This document shows positions 33,419-45,367 of a stretch of 64,000 bases of DNA, piece by piece. The translations under genes were made by a program, and so were the position numbers. The stretch is from Neocallimastix lanati (nom. inval.). Taxonomy: Eukaryota; Neocallimastigomycota; Neocallimastigomycetes; Neocallimastigales; Neocallimastigaceae. The notes below the pieces were generated by a model. That model was not told the DNA's origin. It ran no database searches and saw only the letters and a program-made list of their open reading frames with translations. Where the stretch lies: NCBI GenBank assembly GCA_016946835.1, contig JACVTC010000065.1, forward strand, positions 604,501 to 668,500, read 5' to 3'. Position 1 is the first letter of the stretch; the number at the start of each line of letters is the position of its first letter.

Positions 33419-34618
33419 TGTCAAGAATACTAGTGAATTTGAAGTTAAAATTCACTATTAGATCAATTGAAATTTAATTTAGTTATTGACAAAAATTATT
33501 TTAATTCGATTTTAATTATAAAAATAAATATTAGAAACATTAAAGAATTAGAAACCAAAGGGTTTGGACTTATTTATTAAAGATAATTTAATTTAATTTA
33601 ACCCTTAGAATTTGATAAAAATAACATGAAGATAAACAACGACAATACGACAAATAATGGAAATATTATATTGACATTCCCGCTAAAATTATATTCATTA
33701 GAAAGCTACTAACGAGAACTACAACATATGTTAAAATCAACCTTATTGGACAACTAGATAACGAGATATTGGACTTTTTTTAAATATAAAAAATAATTTA
33801 ATTATTTAATTAAGACCCTAAATTATTAATTAAGAAATCTATATTAGATAAATCTCTTAACTTGGAAATTATATTATTAATTTTTATTAATAATTAAAAA
33901 TACAGAATTAGTTATTAGTAATAGTTTTATAACATTTTAAATAAGTTTTATAAGTTTTATATATTTTATTATTATATATTTTTATTCAATTATTTTCTAA
34001 AAAATTCTAAGGAATTCTTTATCATTCTAAAGATTTCCGAAAGAGAATTTTTAATTAGTTTTAATATTTTATTTTATTTTATTTTATATTTTATTATTAA
34101 ATTAGTTTTATTATTAAATTGTTTTATGAATAATTTATATAGTTATTTTATTAAAAGATTCTTATCAATATTATTTTATTATTATATTTTATATAGTTTA
34201 TATACATGTATGAATATATTAAGATTAAAATGTATTAATTAATTATATTGTTAATTATTATTTTAGTTTAGTATAAAAAAGATTTGAAAATTCTATATTT
34301 TGAATTCTTTGTAAGATTATTAAATTCTAAACTATTACCATAAAGTTAATAAATTAATTATAACAATAAATAATTTTTATATTAATCTTAGTTAAAATTT
34401 TATTATTAAAATATATATTAAATAAAGTTCTAATAAAACATAAATCTTAAATATTGAAATATTGAAATCTTAATTATAAAACTCTGTGTGTGCTATTTAT
34501 TATTTAAATTTAATTAAATTGTTATAATTAATAAAAACATCTTGACCTGACCAATTTAATCCAAACTAGGAAAGATATAGCAAGAATCTTACCTAAACAT
34601 TCAATTTAAAATTTAACA
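33419..34618. repeat. Solo LTR-G (G1)
   Basis: It runs TGTCAAGAATACTAG...AAATTTAACA, 1200 bases, with perfect TCTAT duplications (33414-33418 and 34619-34623). It is highly similar to G2 (61801-63030). Orientation is not clear. Confidence 0.87.
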
Positions 34619-34623
34619 TCTAT

Positions 34624-35410
34624 TAAGAAGTAGACAGATTGAATTTAATGACTGAATCAGGTTGATATATCTATATTATATAACTATATAGATATAAATA
34701 AATTACTAAAATAAAAGAGTTATAAAGTTAAATTTGTTAATTTAACACTTAATTAAAACTAATAATTGGTTCGATATGATATAAAATTTTTATTTTTTAT
34801 TAATAAGAAAAATATTTAGTTATATTATAATAGGTTAACTATAACCTTACAAAGAACAAAAAGATAAATTTGAATTTTCTTTTTATACTTTGTAAGTTTG
34901 AGAATATTGATAATAATAATATAAAGTTGATAATAATAATATTTAGTATAAGAATATGTTTAATATAAATAAATTTATATTTTTTAATCTAATATATTAG
35001 CTAATATATATAATATAATATTAAATTTAAATATTTAATATAGTAATTAATAATTAATAATTAATAATTAATTAAATCAATATAACATAAATTAATACAT
35101 AAACATTAGTTTATGAATCAAGGATGACATGACCAAATGATTCATGTTGAATAAATATTCTATTTATTAATAATATTTAAGTTTAATATGATATCATTAG
35201 AATCAGTAGGCCTAAGCTGGTCCTAAGATGATCAAATAACTTATAATATTATAAAATAAATAAAATATAAAGAATAATTAATGAATTATAAATTTTTATT
35301 AATTATTTTGTTATTAATAATTTAATTGAAATTAATTGAAATTGAAATTTAATTCAGTTGTAATTTCAACAATTTCATTTGTTAAGATTATATTTGGTTT
35401 TAATATAACT
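34624..35410 (+). repeat. LTR-H copy (H2), right limit uncertain
   Basis: 34624-35188 is the inverted counterpart of 1-556. Beyond 35188 it keeps similarity to A3 (GGCCTA... and a TTGAAATTTAATTCAGTT block, compare 60775-60900). G1 entered next to its start. The end near 35410 is a guess. Confidence 0.55.
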
Positions 35411-36851
35411 TGGTTGGAATGCTATAAACTAATAACTTCCTTATAATAATTAAAATTTATATTATCAGTGTTCTTATAGAATTTTATTATATTTTTATTT
35501 TACTATTTTATTTGATTTTACTTAATAATATTTTTTAATGAATGAAGTTATCAGATTATTAAAATATTAATAATATTACGAAGATTATTTAAAACAGTTA
35601 ATTCACTATTCTTTTATACATAAAAAATAAACAATTAAAAAGTTATATAATAATAAATAAATAATAAACAATAGTTTAAAAAGTTAGATAATAATAAATA
35701 AAAAATAAACAATTATACTTTAAAAAGTATAAATTATATTCAACAATTTTATTATTATTATTATTATTTAATAATAATAATAAATAATATATATTTATAT
35801 TGTAAAAGGATTTTGAGGCGTATGATCATACTAAATAATGATTAATTTGTTATGTAATGAGGCTTATATAGCTCATCCAGTTATATCCTATACATCATTT
35901 GTTTATAGGGAATAGGGATTAGGGTTAAAAGAAATTCAATCATAATCTATATATAATAAAAAAAAATGAAAAGAAATGAATAAAAGTGAAAAAAAAAAAA
36001 AACTATATGTAGAAATTTAATTAAATATAAAAGAAAGTTAATTTAATTATAGATCTTATTTATTTATATAAAAATAGAATAATTATAAAACTCAAATTTA
36101 TTGATTTGGTAGTGAATTATAAAACATGGTAAAATTATGAATAAGGATGGATTTTCCTTTTTTTTTTTTTTTTTATAATAAATACACCCATGATATTGTA
36201 ACATTATTATTTGAATAATTACTATTAAATTATTATTTTTATTTTTTATTTATTTTTTTTTTTTTAATAATTCATAACTCAAATTTATTGATTTGGTAGT
36301 GAATTATAAAACATGGTAAAATTATTATGAATAAGAATGGGTTTTACTTTTTTTTTTTTTTTATAATAAATATACCCATGATGTTGTAGCATTATTGTTT
36401 AAATAATTACTATTAAATTATTAAAATATAAAATATAAAATAAAATATTATAAATAAATAAATAAATAACATTATTTAAATAATTACTATTAAATTATTA
36501 AAATATAAAATATAAAATAAAATATTATAAATAAATAAATAAATAACATTATTATTTAAATAATTACTATTAAATTATTATTAAAATATATAATATAAAA
36601 TAAAATAAAATAAATAAATAAATTAATAAATAGATTAAATAATAAATAAATAAATAAATAAATAAATTAATAAATAAATGAAATAATAAATAAATAAGTA
36701 AATAAATAAATAAGTAAATAAATTAATAAATTAATAAATTAATAAATAAATAAGTAAATAAATTAATAAATTAATAAATAAATAAATAAATAAATTAATA
36801 AATAAAGCTAAATTTTATAGATTTTGGTAGATTTCAATTTAATTTTATTAC
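35411..36851. other. Low-complexity spacer
   Basis: No gene was found. 35810-35945 is a less AT-rich patch of unknown origin. 36085-36270 and 36275-36420 are a diverged tandem pair sharing TTGATTTGGTAGTGAATTAT. 36460-36830 is AAAT and related microsatellite. Confidence 0.5.
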
Positions 36852-37166
<315 letters not shown>

Positions 37167-37238
37167 TAGCAGCGGTATGTTTCGATCATACGACCTGTGG
37201 GTTATGAGCCCACCACGCTTCCACTGCGCTACGCTGCT
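37167..37238 (-). tRNA. Initiator tRNA-Met (CAU), copy 2
   Basis: Base-identical to copy 1 with the same discriminator A, cloverleaf and initiator marks. It lies in a duplicated segment, so the pair arose by segmental duplication. El-4 was inserted with its duplication 14-18 bases upstream of the mature 5' end. Confidence 0.96.
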
Positions 37239-37256
37239 TTTTCTTGTGATTGTGTT

Positions 37257-37956
37257 TGTAAGTGTTGACTAATTAATTAGTCACACTTAACCAAATATAA
37301 TAATAAATATTATATTTATTTTTATTATTAATTAAGATTTAAATAATTTTTCAATAAAATAACACTTAACATTATTTAATATACTATAATTTTAATAATT
37401 GTTATTAAATAATAAAATAAAAATAATTATTAATTGATAAAATTAATTTTTTAACTAATTAATAATTAATTATTATGAAATATAAACAATATCTTTAATT
37501 AATAACCAATTTCTATTTAATATAAATAATTAATCATTTGATTTATCATTAACAATAATACGTGATTAATTATATTAAAACATTTAATATTAATATAATT
37601 AATATTAAATTAATATAAAATTAGTTAATAATTATAAACTTAAAACATCATAATAAATAATTTCATAAAATATTGGTTAATTGCCAATATTAAATAATAT
37701 TAAATTATATTAAATAATAAATAATTAATTTATTTTATCTTTCAGGTTTTTTCTCATAATCTTTTTCCTGAAAGAATAACTTTTAAGATTATGAACAAAA
37801 AAAATTATAAATAACCTTGATTTTTTCTATAAAATAAAAATCAAGAGTTATTATTTAGAAAATAATATATAATAAAATTTCTTAATAAACTCGAAATATT
37901 TTTTATCAATTATTGTTATTTTAATAAAAGTTAAGTATTAATTTTGTGTTATTACA
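37257..37956 (+). repeat. El-4 5' LTR
   Basis: TGTAAGTGTTGAC...GTTATTACA. Features: hairpin AATATTGG/CCAATATT (37669-37691), hairpin TCTTTCAGG/CCTGAAAGA (37738-37775), TATAAATAA (37806-37814), and the predicted RNA start about 30 bases later, at 37836. Confidence 0.93.
37806..37814 (+). promoter_or_regulatory. El-4 TATA box
   Basis: TATAAATAA lies 30 bases before the sequence that complements the primer site. The 3' LTR carries the same box. LTR-A and LTR-K have equivalents. Confidence 0.75.
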
Positions 37957-37975
37957 ATAATAACTCTTGATTTTT
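37957..37975 (+). promoter_or_regulatory. El-4 self-primer binding site
   Basis: These 19 bases directly after the LTR are the perfect reverse complement of 37836-37854, the predicted 5' end of the element RNA. This fits the self-primed mechanism known for Tf1, where the 5' end of the mRNA folds back onto the primer site. Confidence 0.8.
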
Positions 37976-38084
37976 TTTAATATTTAGTATATATAAAAAA
38001 AAAAAAAAAAAAAAAAATTTTTTAAAAATAATAATATTTTATTAATAAACTATTATCTTTATTATATCATTATTACTTTATCAA

Positions 38085-41000
38085 ATGGACCAAAATAACA
38101 CTACTCCGGCCAACGAAACAAAACTTATATCTACAATTACTGAATTTATCCCTACTTTTTTTGCTCCTAACGGTATCCTTGCTGAGAACCTCCATGCAAA
38201 GGGAAATGAATCTTTAAATCTTAACGAACTACTCTGTCAATGTGACAAATTTATAATAGATCATCCTAATTCCTTTACCAATGATATTTCAAAGATATCT
38301 TATGTCACAATTAACCTTAAAGGGCTTGCCAAGAAATGGGGACTATCCCTTAAATCTGATGATATTTTGGATGATTTGTCTTATGAAGAATTCAAGAGAC
38401 TTCTTATTGAAAATTTTGGAGATTCCAAAGAACAAAGATACTCTTTAATTGAAAAGCTGCTAAATTTAAAACAAAGAAAATTAGGCAATGCAGCTGAATA
38501 TACAATACAATTCCGACATTTGGCAACTCGTATCAAATGGCCAGATTCTGTCTTGATAGACTTATTGAGAAGGGGACTAATTGAGGAAGTCAGGGAAGAA
38601 TATGACAAAAAGGATTTACCTACAAAGCTATTCGAGGCAACAAACCTTATTATAAAGATTGATAAATATTACTACTTCAGAAATAATATTTTAAATAACG
38701 GAATAAATGAAAAAACTAATAAAAGAAGAATTAATATTGTCGGAAAACATCAAGATATTAAAAGAAATAGAAATAATAACTATAAAAGAAAAGAAGAAGT
38801 TACGCTTTCCACTAGCTACACCAACAGTAAATCGGATCAAAAAATGGTTTCTACCTTTTACATTCAAGGAAAAAATAAAAAAATTCCTCTTAGACTATTA
38901 ATCGACTCAGGTTCAAGTAGAAGTTTAATGTGCAAGCAATTTGTTTCCTCCCAGAAGTTGAGAACTTTTGAACTACCTTCCCCTATTGAAATTAGATTGC
39001 CAAACAACAAAACTATGAAAATAACTCATACAACTGGCCAATTAGATCTCTTCATATTTGATCACAAAGAAAGATTCCAATTTAGTGTTGCCAACCTTCA
39101 ACTTACTGGAATATCCGCTATTTTGGGACGTGATTGGCTTTCCATCCATAAGCCATATATTAACTTTTCGAATAACCACATTTTCTTTTTAGAAGGAAAT
39201 TGTTTGGATCATTGCCCATCTTGTAAAGGCACCAAGATCCAATCCACAAAGAACGTCACAGCCGCAATTGTAACTGAAGACCCAATGTCAGAAGACACTG
39301 CCAAACCTGATCTGAAAGACCTTTTTGAAGATGAAATATGTTATATTATGATGTCTAAGGAGTTGAAGTCAAAACTAAATAACAATAAAAGCAAAGAGAT
39401 TATCTTAAGATATTATAGCAACTTACTGGACGTATTTGAAACTAAAAATGCGGATACCCTTCCGCCACATAGACCCTACGATATCACAATAAATATCATC
39501 CCTGGGGGACAATTGTATTTCGGACCTATCTATTCACTTACTAGAAAGGAAAAGGAAGAATTAGAAAAATATATTCATGAAAATCTGACCAAAGGGTTCA
39601 TTGTTAAATCAAATTCTCCTGCAGGTGCTCCGGTAATGTTTGTGAAGAAAAAAGATGGATCGTTGCGTCTATGTGTTGACTACCGTAGACTCAATTCGAT
39701 TACAATAAGAAACAGTTTCCCAATTCCAAGAATTAATGACCTTATCGAAGTTTTTAAAGGGGCACAAATATTTTTTAGATTAGACCTCAAATCTACTTAC
39801 AATCTCGTGCGAGTCAGTAAAGATAGTGAATACTTAACAGCTTTTAGGACACCACTAGGACATTTTCAATATAGAGTAATGCCATTTGGATTAAGAAACG
39901 CCCCTTCAGTTTTCCAAAGGTTCATTCAAGACACGTTATCAGAAGAATTGAATAAATTCGTTCAAATATATTTAGATGACATTATCATTTATTCTTCAGA
40001 TGAAAATCAACATATTAATCATGTTAAAGTAGTATTGAGTAAGTTATTAAATAATGGATTATACTGCAAGATTGAGAAATGTGAGTTCCATGTTAAACAA
40101 ACCACCTTTCTCGGCTTCGTTGTGTCCGCTAATGGGTTACTAATGGATAAAGACAAGATAAAATGCATTATGGAATGGCCAGTTCCAAAAAACCTTACTG
40201 AACTGCAAAGTTTCCTTGGGTTTACAAATTTTTATAGACGTTTTATCAAAGATTACGCAAAAATTATGGATCCTTTAAGAAAACTTTTATCTAAGAATAA
40301 TACTTTTCTATGGGATAAGGATGCTCAGAATGCTTTTGATAGTTTAAAGAAATCATTTAATTCAACTGATATCCTTATTTTTCCAGACCAAGATAAAGAA
40401 TTCTTTTTGGAAACTGACGCAAGCGAATTTGCCCTCGGATGTGTATTATCTCAAAACTCATCGATCGACAACTTAATCCATCCTATTGCCTTTTATTCCC
40501 GTTCACTGACAAGTCCTGAAACGAATTACGCTATCTATGACAAGGAATTATTGGCGATAATTACTGCCTTTGATGTATGGAGACATCACCTTGAAGGAGC
40601 AAAATTTCCTATTAAAGTTTTTACGGACCATAGGAATCTTCTGTTTTTCAAAAAACCTCAAAAATTGAGCCCCCGACAAATTCGATGGAGTCTCTTCTTA
40701 TCCAAATTTGATTTTGTTCTTTCTTATAGGCCTGGGGTTCAAGGTGGGAAACCAGATGCGTTATCCCGAAGACCAGATTACCTCACCAAAAACATTAATG
40801 AATCTCAAATTTTATTAAAAGAAAATAATTTTTGCCTCTCTATGGAAGATAACTTAGTCAAACTTCAAGAAATGCAATCTCAAGACCCTTATTGTTCCAA
40901 TATACTTAACAAATTCAAAGATAAAACAAAAAATTTTAAAAGTTCACTATTTCAATTAAAAAATAACATTCTCCACTTTAATAACAAAATTATTGTTCCC

Positions 41001-42098
41001 TCTAATCTTAGAATTACTTTACTTCGAAAAATGCATGATGATCCACTTGGAGGACACCTTGGAATTGAAAAAACTCTTGAAAGAATTAGCAGGAATTATT
41101 GGTGGCCGCTGATGAAGAACGATATCTCCAATTACGTTCTTTCATGTAAAACATGTGGATCTTGCAAAGTACGCCGTCATAAACCATATGGCTTAATTAT
41201 TCCGCTTCCAGTACCAACTAAACCATGGGAAATAATAGGTGTAGATTTCATCGTTCAACTTCCACGATCCCAAGATTGTACCTGTATAATGGTTGTTTCA
41301 GACCATCTCACAAAAATGATTCATTTGGTTGCTACCTCTGATGTACCCTCTTCGGAACTTACGGCAAAACTTCTACTATTTAACGTATTCAAATACCACG
41401 GATTCCCTAAAGTTATAGTATCGGATCACGGATCACAATTTTCAGCTGAATTTTGGACTGCCTTATGTTCTTATATAAATGCAAAACCAAATTTAGCAAC
41501 GGCACATCACCAACAATCAAACGGACAGGTGGAAAGAGCAAACGCAGTAATAGAGCAATATTTACGTTGCTATTGTTCTTTAACTCAGCATGACTGGTTT
41601 TTCTATCTTCCTTTTTGTGAAATCACTTACAACGATTCAATTCATAAATCAATAGGTAAAACACCCTTTGTTGCAAATTACGGTTTCAACCCCTCATTCC
41701 AAATTGATACACCTCCGAGTCTTCTTAAAGATAATGCATCAGAGCTCGTTAGAAATTGGACCGAACATTTCAATGCTTTAAAGAAACAATTGATAAAGGC
41801 AAAACAGGATTTCAAGAAATATGGAGACAACAAAAAACAACAAGGTCCAAAATTAACAATCAATGATAAAGTCTGGCTTAGAAGATATTATTTCACTAAC
41901 GAACCTTCCAGGAAGTTATCGGTCCAATACTTAGGACCTTTTGAAATAATTGAAGATAAAGGTAGAAATAATTTTAAGCTAAAGCTTCCCGAGAATTCAC
42001 AATTACATCCAATATTTCACATTTCTCAGTTGGAACCATATACGGAAAGGAATAAAAACCTAAACAATAGTGAATCAAACGTAGGAGAGACAATGTAA
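38085..42098 (+). CDS. El-4 Gag-Pol polyprotein
   Basis: The protein has 1337 residues. Gag covers about 1-190 (LKGLAKKWGLSL, QRYSLIEKLLNLKQRKLGNA) and shows no CCHC knuckle, as in Tf1. Protease: LIDSGSS near 270, with the usual Asp-Ser-Gly. Reverse transcriptase: VDYRRLN and YLDD near 627. RNase H: ETDASEFALG, TDHRNLL, DALSRR. Integrase: zinc finger (HDDPLGGHLG...CKTCGSC), core D near 1049, D near 1112 (SDHGSQF), E near 1148 (NGQVERAN). The C-terminal GPFEI module ends HPIFHISQLEPY, with no chromodomain after it. The first Met follows the primer site by about 110 bases. Confidence 0.94.
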   Translation: MDQNNTTPANETKLISTITEFIPTFFAPNGILAENLHAKGNESLNLNELLCQCDKFIIDHPNSFTNDISKISYVTINLKGLAKKWGLSLKSDDILDDLSYEEFKRLLIENFGDSKEQRYSLIEKLLNLKQRKLGNAAEYTIQFRHLATRIKWPDSVLIDLLRRGLIEEVREEYDKKDLPTKLFEATNLIIKIDKYYYFRNNILNNGINEKTNKRRINIVGKHQDIKRNRNNNYKRKEEVTLSTSYTNSKSDQKMVSTFYIQGKNKKIPLRLLIDSGSSRSLMCKQFVSSQKLRTFELPSPIEIRLPNNKTMKITHTTGQLDLFIFDHKERFQFSVANLQLTGISAILGRDWLSIHKPYINFSNNHIFFLEGNCLDHCPSCKGTKIQSTKNVTAAIVTEDPMSEDTAKPDLKDLFEDEICYIMMSKELKSKLNNNKSKEIILRYYSNLLDVFETKNADTLPPHRPYDITINIIPGGQLYFGPIYSLTRKEKEELEKYIHENLTKGFIVKSNSPAGAPVMFVKKKDGSLRLCVDYRRLNSITIRNSFPIPRINDLIEVFKGAQIFFRLDLKSTYNLVRVSKDSEYLTAFRTPLGHFQYRVMPFGLRNAPSVFQRFIQDTLSEELNKFVQIYLDDIIIYSSDENQHINHVKVVLSKLLNNGLYCKIEKCEFHVKQTTFLGFVVSANGLLMDKDKIKCIMEWPVPKNLTELQSFLGFTNFYRRFIKDYAKIMDPLRKLLSKNNTFLWDKDAQNAFDSLKKSFNSTDILIFPDQDKEFFLETDASEFALGCVLSQNSSIDNLIHPIAFYSRSLTSPETNYAIYDKELLAIITAFDVWRHHLEGAKFPIKVFTDHRNLLFFKKPQKLSPRQIRWSLFLSKFDFVLSYRPGVQGGKPDALSRRPDYLTKNINESQILLKENNFCLSMEDNLVKLQEMQSQDPYCSNILNKFKDKTKNFKSSLFQLKNNILHFNNKIIVPSNLRITLLRKMHDDPLGGHLGIEKTLERISRNYWWPLMKNDISNYVLSCKTCGSCKVRRHKPYGLIIPLPVPTKPWEIIGVDFIVQLPRSQDCTCIMVVSDHLTKMIHLVATSDVPSSELTAKLLLFNVFKYHGFPKVIVSDHGSQFSAEFWTALCSYINAKPNLATAHHQQSNGQVERANAVIEQYLRCYCSLTQHDWFFYLPFCEITYNDSIHKSIGKTPFVANYGFNPSFQIDTPPSLLKDNASELVRNWTEHFNALKKQLIKAKQDFKKYGDNKKQQGPKLTINDKVWLRRYYFTNEPSRKLSVQYLGPFEIIEDKGRNNFKLKLPENSQLHPIFHISQLEPYTERNKNLNNSESNVGETM

Positions 42099-42792
42099 GT
42101 GTTGACTAATTAATTAGTCACACTTAACCAAATATAATATAAATATTATATTTATTTTTATTATTAATTAAGATTTAAATAATTTTTCAATAAAATAACA
42201 CTTAACATTATTTAATATACTATAATTTTAATAATTGTTATTAAATAATAAAATAAAAATAATTATTAATTGATAAAATTAATTTTTTAACTAATTAATA
42301 ATTAATTATTATGAAATATAAACAATATCTTTAATTAATAACCAATTTCTATTTAATATAAATAATTAATCATTTGATTTATCATTAACAATAATACGTG
42401 ATTAATTATATTAAAACATTTAATATTAATATAATTAATATTAAATTAATATAAAATTAGTTAATAATTATAAACTTAAAACATCATAATAAATAATTTC
42501 ATAAAATATTGGTTAATTGCCAATATTAAATAATATTAAATTATATTAAATAATAAATAATTAATTTATTTTATCTTTCAGGTTTTTTCTCATAATCTTT
42601 TTCCTGAAAGAATAACTTTTAAGATTATGAACAAAAAAAATTATAAATAACCTTGATTTTTTCTATAAAATAAAAATCAAGAGTTATTATTTAGAAAATA
42701 ATATATAATAAAATTTCTTAATAAACTCGAAATATTTTTTATCAATTATTGTTATTTTAATAAAAGTTAAGTATTAATTTTGTGTTATTACA
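42094..42792 (+). repeat. El-4 3' LTR
   Basis: Identical to the 5' LTR apart from one base. It begins inside the last codons of Gag-Pol and ends GTTATTACA. Confidence 0.94.
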
Positions 42793-42796
42793 GTGT

Positions 42797-43838
42797 TGAT
42801 AAAGAATGAATTAATAACCTTTATTTTATTATTAATAATTCTTTACTAAATTGTACTTTCCTATATTCTTCATAACCTAAACCTCATTGTAAATTTAATT
42901 TATTTTGATATAAATTAATTTTAACTTGTAAATAATGTAAATAAATTTTAATTAATTACTTTATTGTTATATTATTAAATATATGTATATATTAAAATAC
43001 AATTGTAAATATTAAAATTATACTTTTAAGATACTAAATTATTAAAACTATTAATTAAATATTATTATAAAAATTATTATAAAATTATTAAAATTATTAA
43101 TTAAATATTATTCTAAAAATTATTATAAATTATTAATATTATAAAATTATTAAAATTATTAAATATTATTATAAAAATTTATATATTATAACTATTAAAT
43201 ATTATTATAAAATTATTAAGATTATTAATTAAATTTATTATTAAAAATTATTATTAAAAATTTTTACTTATTATAAAAATTATTATTTAAATATTATCAA
43301 ATTTATTAATTAAATATTATAAAAATTTTATTTTATTTTGAAAATAATTACAAGTATTATTTAAAATAATTAAAGATTATTAAATTTATTATATTAATCT
43401 TTAAAAACAATTTATTTAACTTAAAAATATCAAAGAAAATAGTAAAAACTATTTTCTATATATTTATTTTATAATTATTTTTAATTAAATTATATTTGAA
43501 TATTATATTATTATATTTATAAAAATTAAAACAAAAATGAATTATTAATATAAAATTAATTCAATAATTCTACAAAATTACTTAAATTATAAACAATTAA
43601 TTATACTTTAAATTTATAAAAAAATATAAATATTGTAACAATTTCTTAAAAATTAAATGTGTGTACTTTAAATAATAAACTTTTATATTAATAAAAAAAA
43701 AATAAATAATTTTTAATAAAGATTTATTTTTTTTAAAATAAAAGCAGGGTAATACCCGTCCCCCCCTGCTTGATTTTAAATATCTAAGTGTCAACCCCGA
43801 GTCTACCAAAATTGGTGGAGATATCGGGGAAGAAGAAG

Positions 43839-43870
<32 letters not shown>

Positions 43871-43999
43871 GACCAAGTGGAAGAAGACCAAGAAAAAGAA
43901 GACCAAGAAGTAGACCAAGTGGAAGAAGACCAAGAAAAAGAAGTAGACCAAGAAGAAAACCAAGTGGAAGAAGACAAAGAAAAAGAAGACCAAGAAGAA
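42797..43999 (+). mobile_element. El-8: LTR-E (E3) with primer site and a remnant of internal sequence
   Basis: The LTR is 42797-43808 (TGATAAAGAATG...GAGTCTACCA). The primer site TGGTGGAGATATCGGGG (43813-43829) is as in El-6. Then come about 170 bases of AAG-rich repeat that can encode acidic Glu/Asp/Gln repeats (VDQVEEDQEKEDQE type). The element is cut there by A5. It is a fragment; breaks cannot be counted. Its start was 18 bases upstream of tRNA copy 2 before El-4 entered. Confidence 0.7.
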
Positions 44000-44338
44000 G
44001 ATTAGTAGAAAAACCTGAATAACTTCGATTAATATTCTAATATATTAATCATCGTATTAATTAATAAAAACCCAATCATAATAATATTGGGGAAAAAATT
44101 AATTAACTGATTGCTAAAATCTTATAAATTATCAACTAATTGAAATAATAAAATATAAATAATATTTTTAAGTAATTAATACATTACAACAAATTTGTTT
44201 ACATTATTTTTCAATATATTAATTTGGATAAATTAATATATTTTTTACATGTTAATAAATATTGAAATATAAATGAAATATAAATTAATTAAATAAGAAG
44301 ATAGATTATTTTATAAGAAATAAATCTATATTCTTACA
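43999..44338 (-). repeat. LTR-A fragment (A5)
   Basis: Reversed and truncated. It starts near the AAAAACCT hairpin arm and ends at the LTR terminus TTCTTACA (44338). It aligns with about 20980-21526 of A1. The left limit is approximate. Confidence 0.65.
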
Positions 44339-44341
44339 TTG

Positions 44342-45363
44342 TGATAAAGAATGCCCAAATAATGTTCTTTTGGTTATTCATCTTTAATGATTTATTTAAC
44401 CCTTAAATAAATTATTTGATTCTTTATTCTTTTGGAACTTTCTATATTCTAATAAATTCATCTATATTCCTAATTAGTACAAATTAAATTATACTATTTA
44501 AAAAAGTGTATTTAATATTAATTCCTTATCTATATTACTTTTATTATTCTTATCTATATTTTATTATTATTAAAATCCTTATCAATATTATAAAGTTTAT
44601 TTTATCAATTTTCTTAATAGTTTATCAAAATCTTATCAATAATTCTTTTATTAATATTAAACTTATCAATATTAATTATTTCTTTGGAAAATTCCAGATT
44701 AAAAATTGTATTAATGATTACTAATAAAAAAAAAAAAAAAAAAAAAAATTAAACATAAAAGAAAATAGTTATATTATTATTATATGTTTTATTATAAATA
44801 TTATAAATTTGATGAAATGATTATAAATTTTATATTAACAATTTAAATAATATTATTTTTCTAAACTTAGTAAAATTAAACTTTAGGATTAAATAAATAT
44901 TACTAAACCACAGAATTAATTTCTGTAAAATAAAAAAATTGTCTTTTAAAATATATAATTAAGTAGATTAGTAATAAATAATTAGTAATAGATTAATATA
45001 TAAGCATTATTTATTATAAGTAAATAATAATTATATTAACAATAAAAAAAAAAAATAATATAAAAATTATTAATAATAATTAATTTTTATTATACAAAGA
45101 AATGGCTTTACCATTTCTATTATTTTAAGAAAAAAATATAAATAACAGTAAAAAAATTGTATTTTTTTTTATATTGTAATTCTAACATTATAATTTTTGA
45201 ATAAAAAAAAATTTAATAAAAGAATTATAAAAATCAAATTTTAAAAAGCTATATTGTTTATTTATTTTTTTGTTTATATTAATCTTTTATTTTTATTTTT
45301 ATTATTGTTTTAATTTTATTTATAATTTTTGAATAATTTTTATAAAAACCCCGAACCAAACCA
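44342..45363 (+). repeat. Solo LTR-E (E5)
   Basis: TGATAAAGAATG...CCAAACCA, 1022 bases, flanked by ATTG (44338-44341 and 45364-45367). It shares the TTCTTTATTCTTTTGGAACTTT block with E4. Confidence 0.75.
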
Positions 45364-45367
45364 ATTG

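Larger units (their letters stand above)
37257..42792 (+). mobile_element. El-4: young Ty3/gypsy element, looks whole, next to tRNA copy 2
   Basis: The LTRs are 37257-37956 (700) and 42094-42792 (699), identical by eye except for one base indel. The target duplications are GTGTT (37252-37256 and 42793-42797). A single 1337-residue Gag-Pol frame fills the inside, and its stop lies in the first bases of the 3' LTR. There is no TGG-type primer site; 37957-37975 is instead complementary to the LTR. One reading frame of about 1340 residues plus self-priming is the plan known from Tf1 of fission yeast. It is the youngest insertion in this stack. Confidence 0.95.

Noticed and set aside
35918-35940. 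A stretch resembling telomere repeat (GGGATTAGGGTTA)
   Set aside because: Only about one and a half TTAGGG units, with no array, in interior DNA.
37239-37256. Initiator tRNA as the primer for these elements
   Set aside because: The complement of its 3' end would read TGGTAGCAGCGG; none of the primer sites match, and El-4 is complementary to its own RNA.
43597-43993. Antisense frames rich in Ser/Trp or Phe over the AAG repeat
   Set aside because: Shadows of a simple repeat next to an LTR; no promoter, domain or relative.
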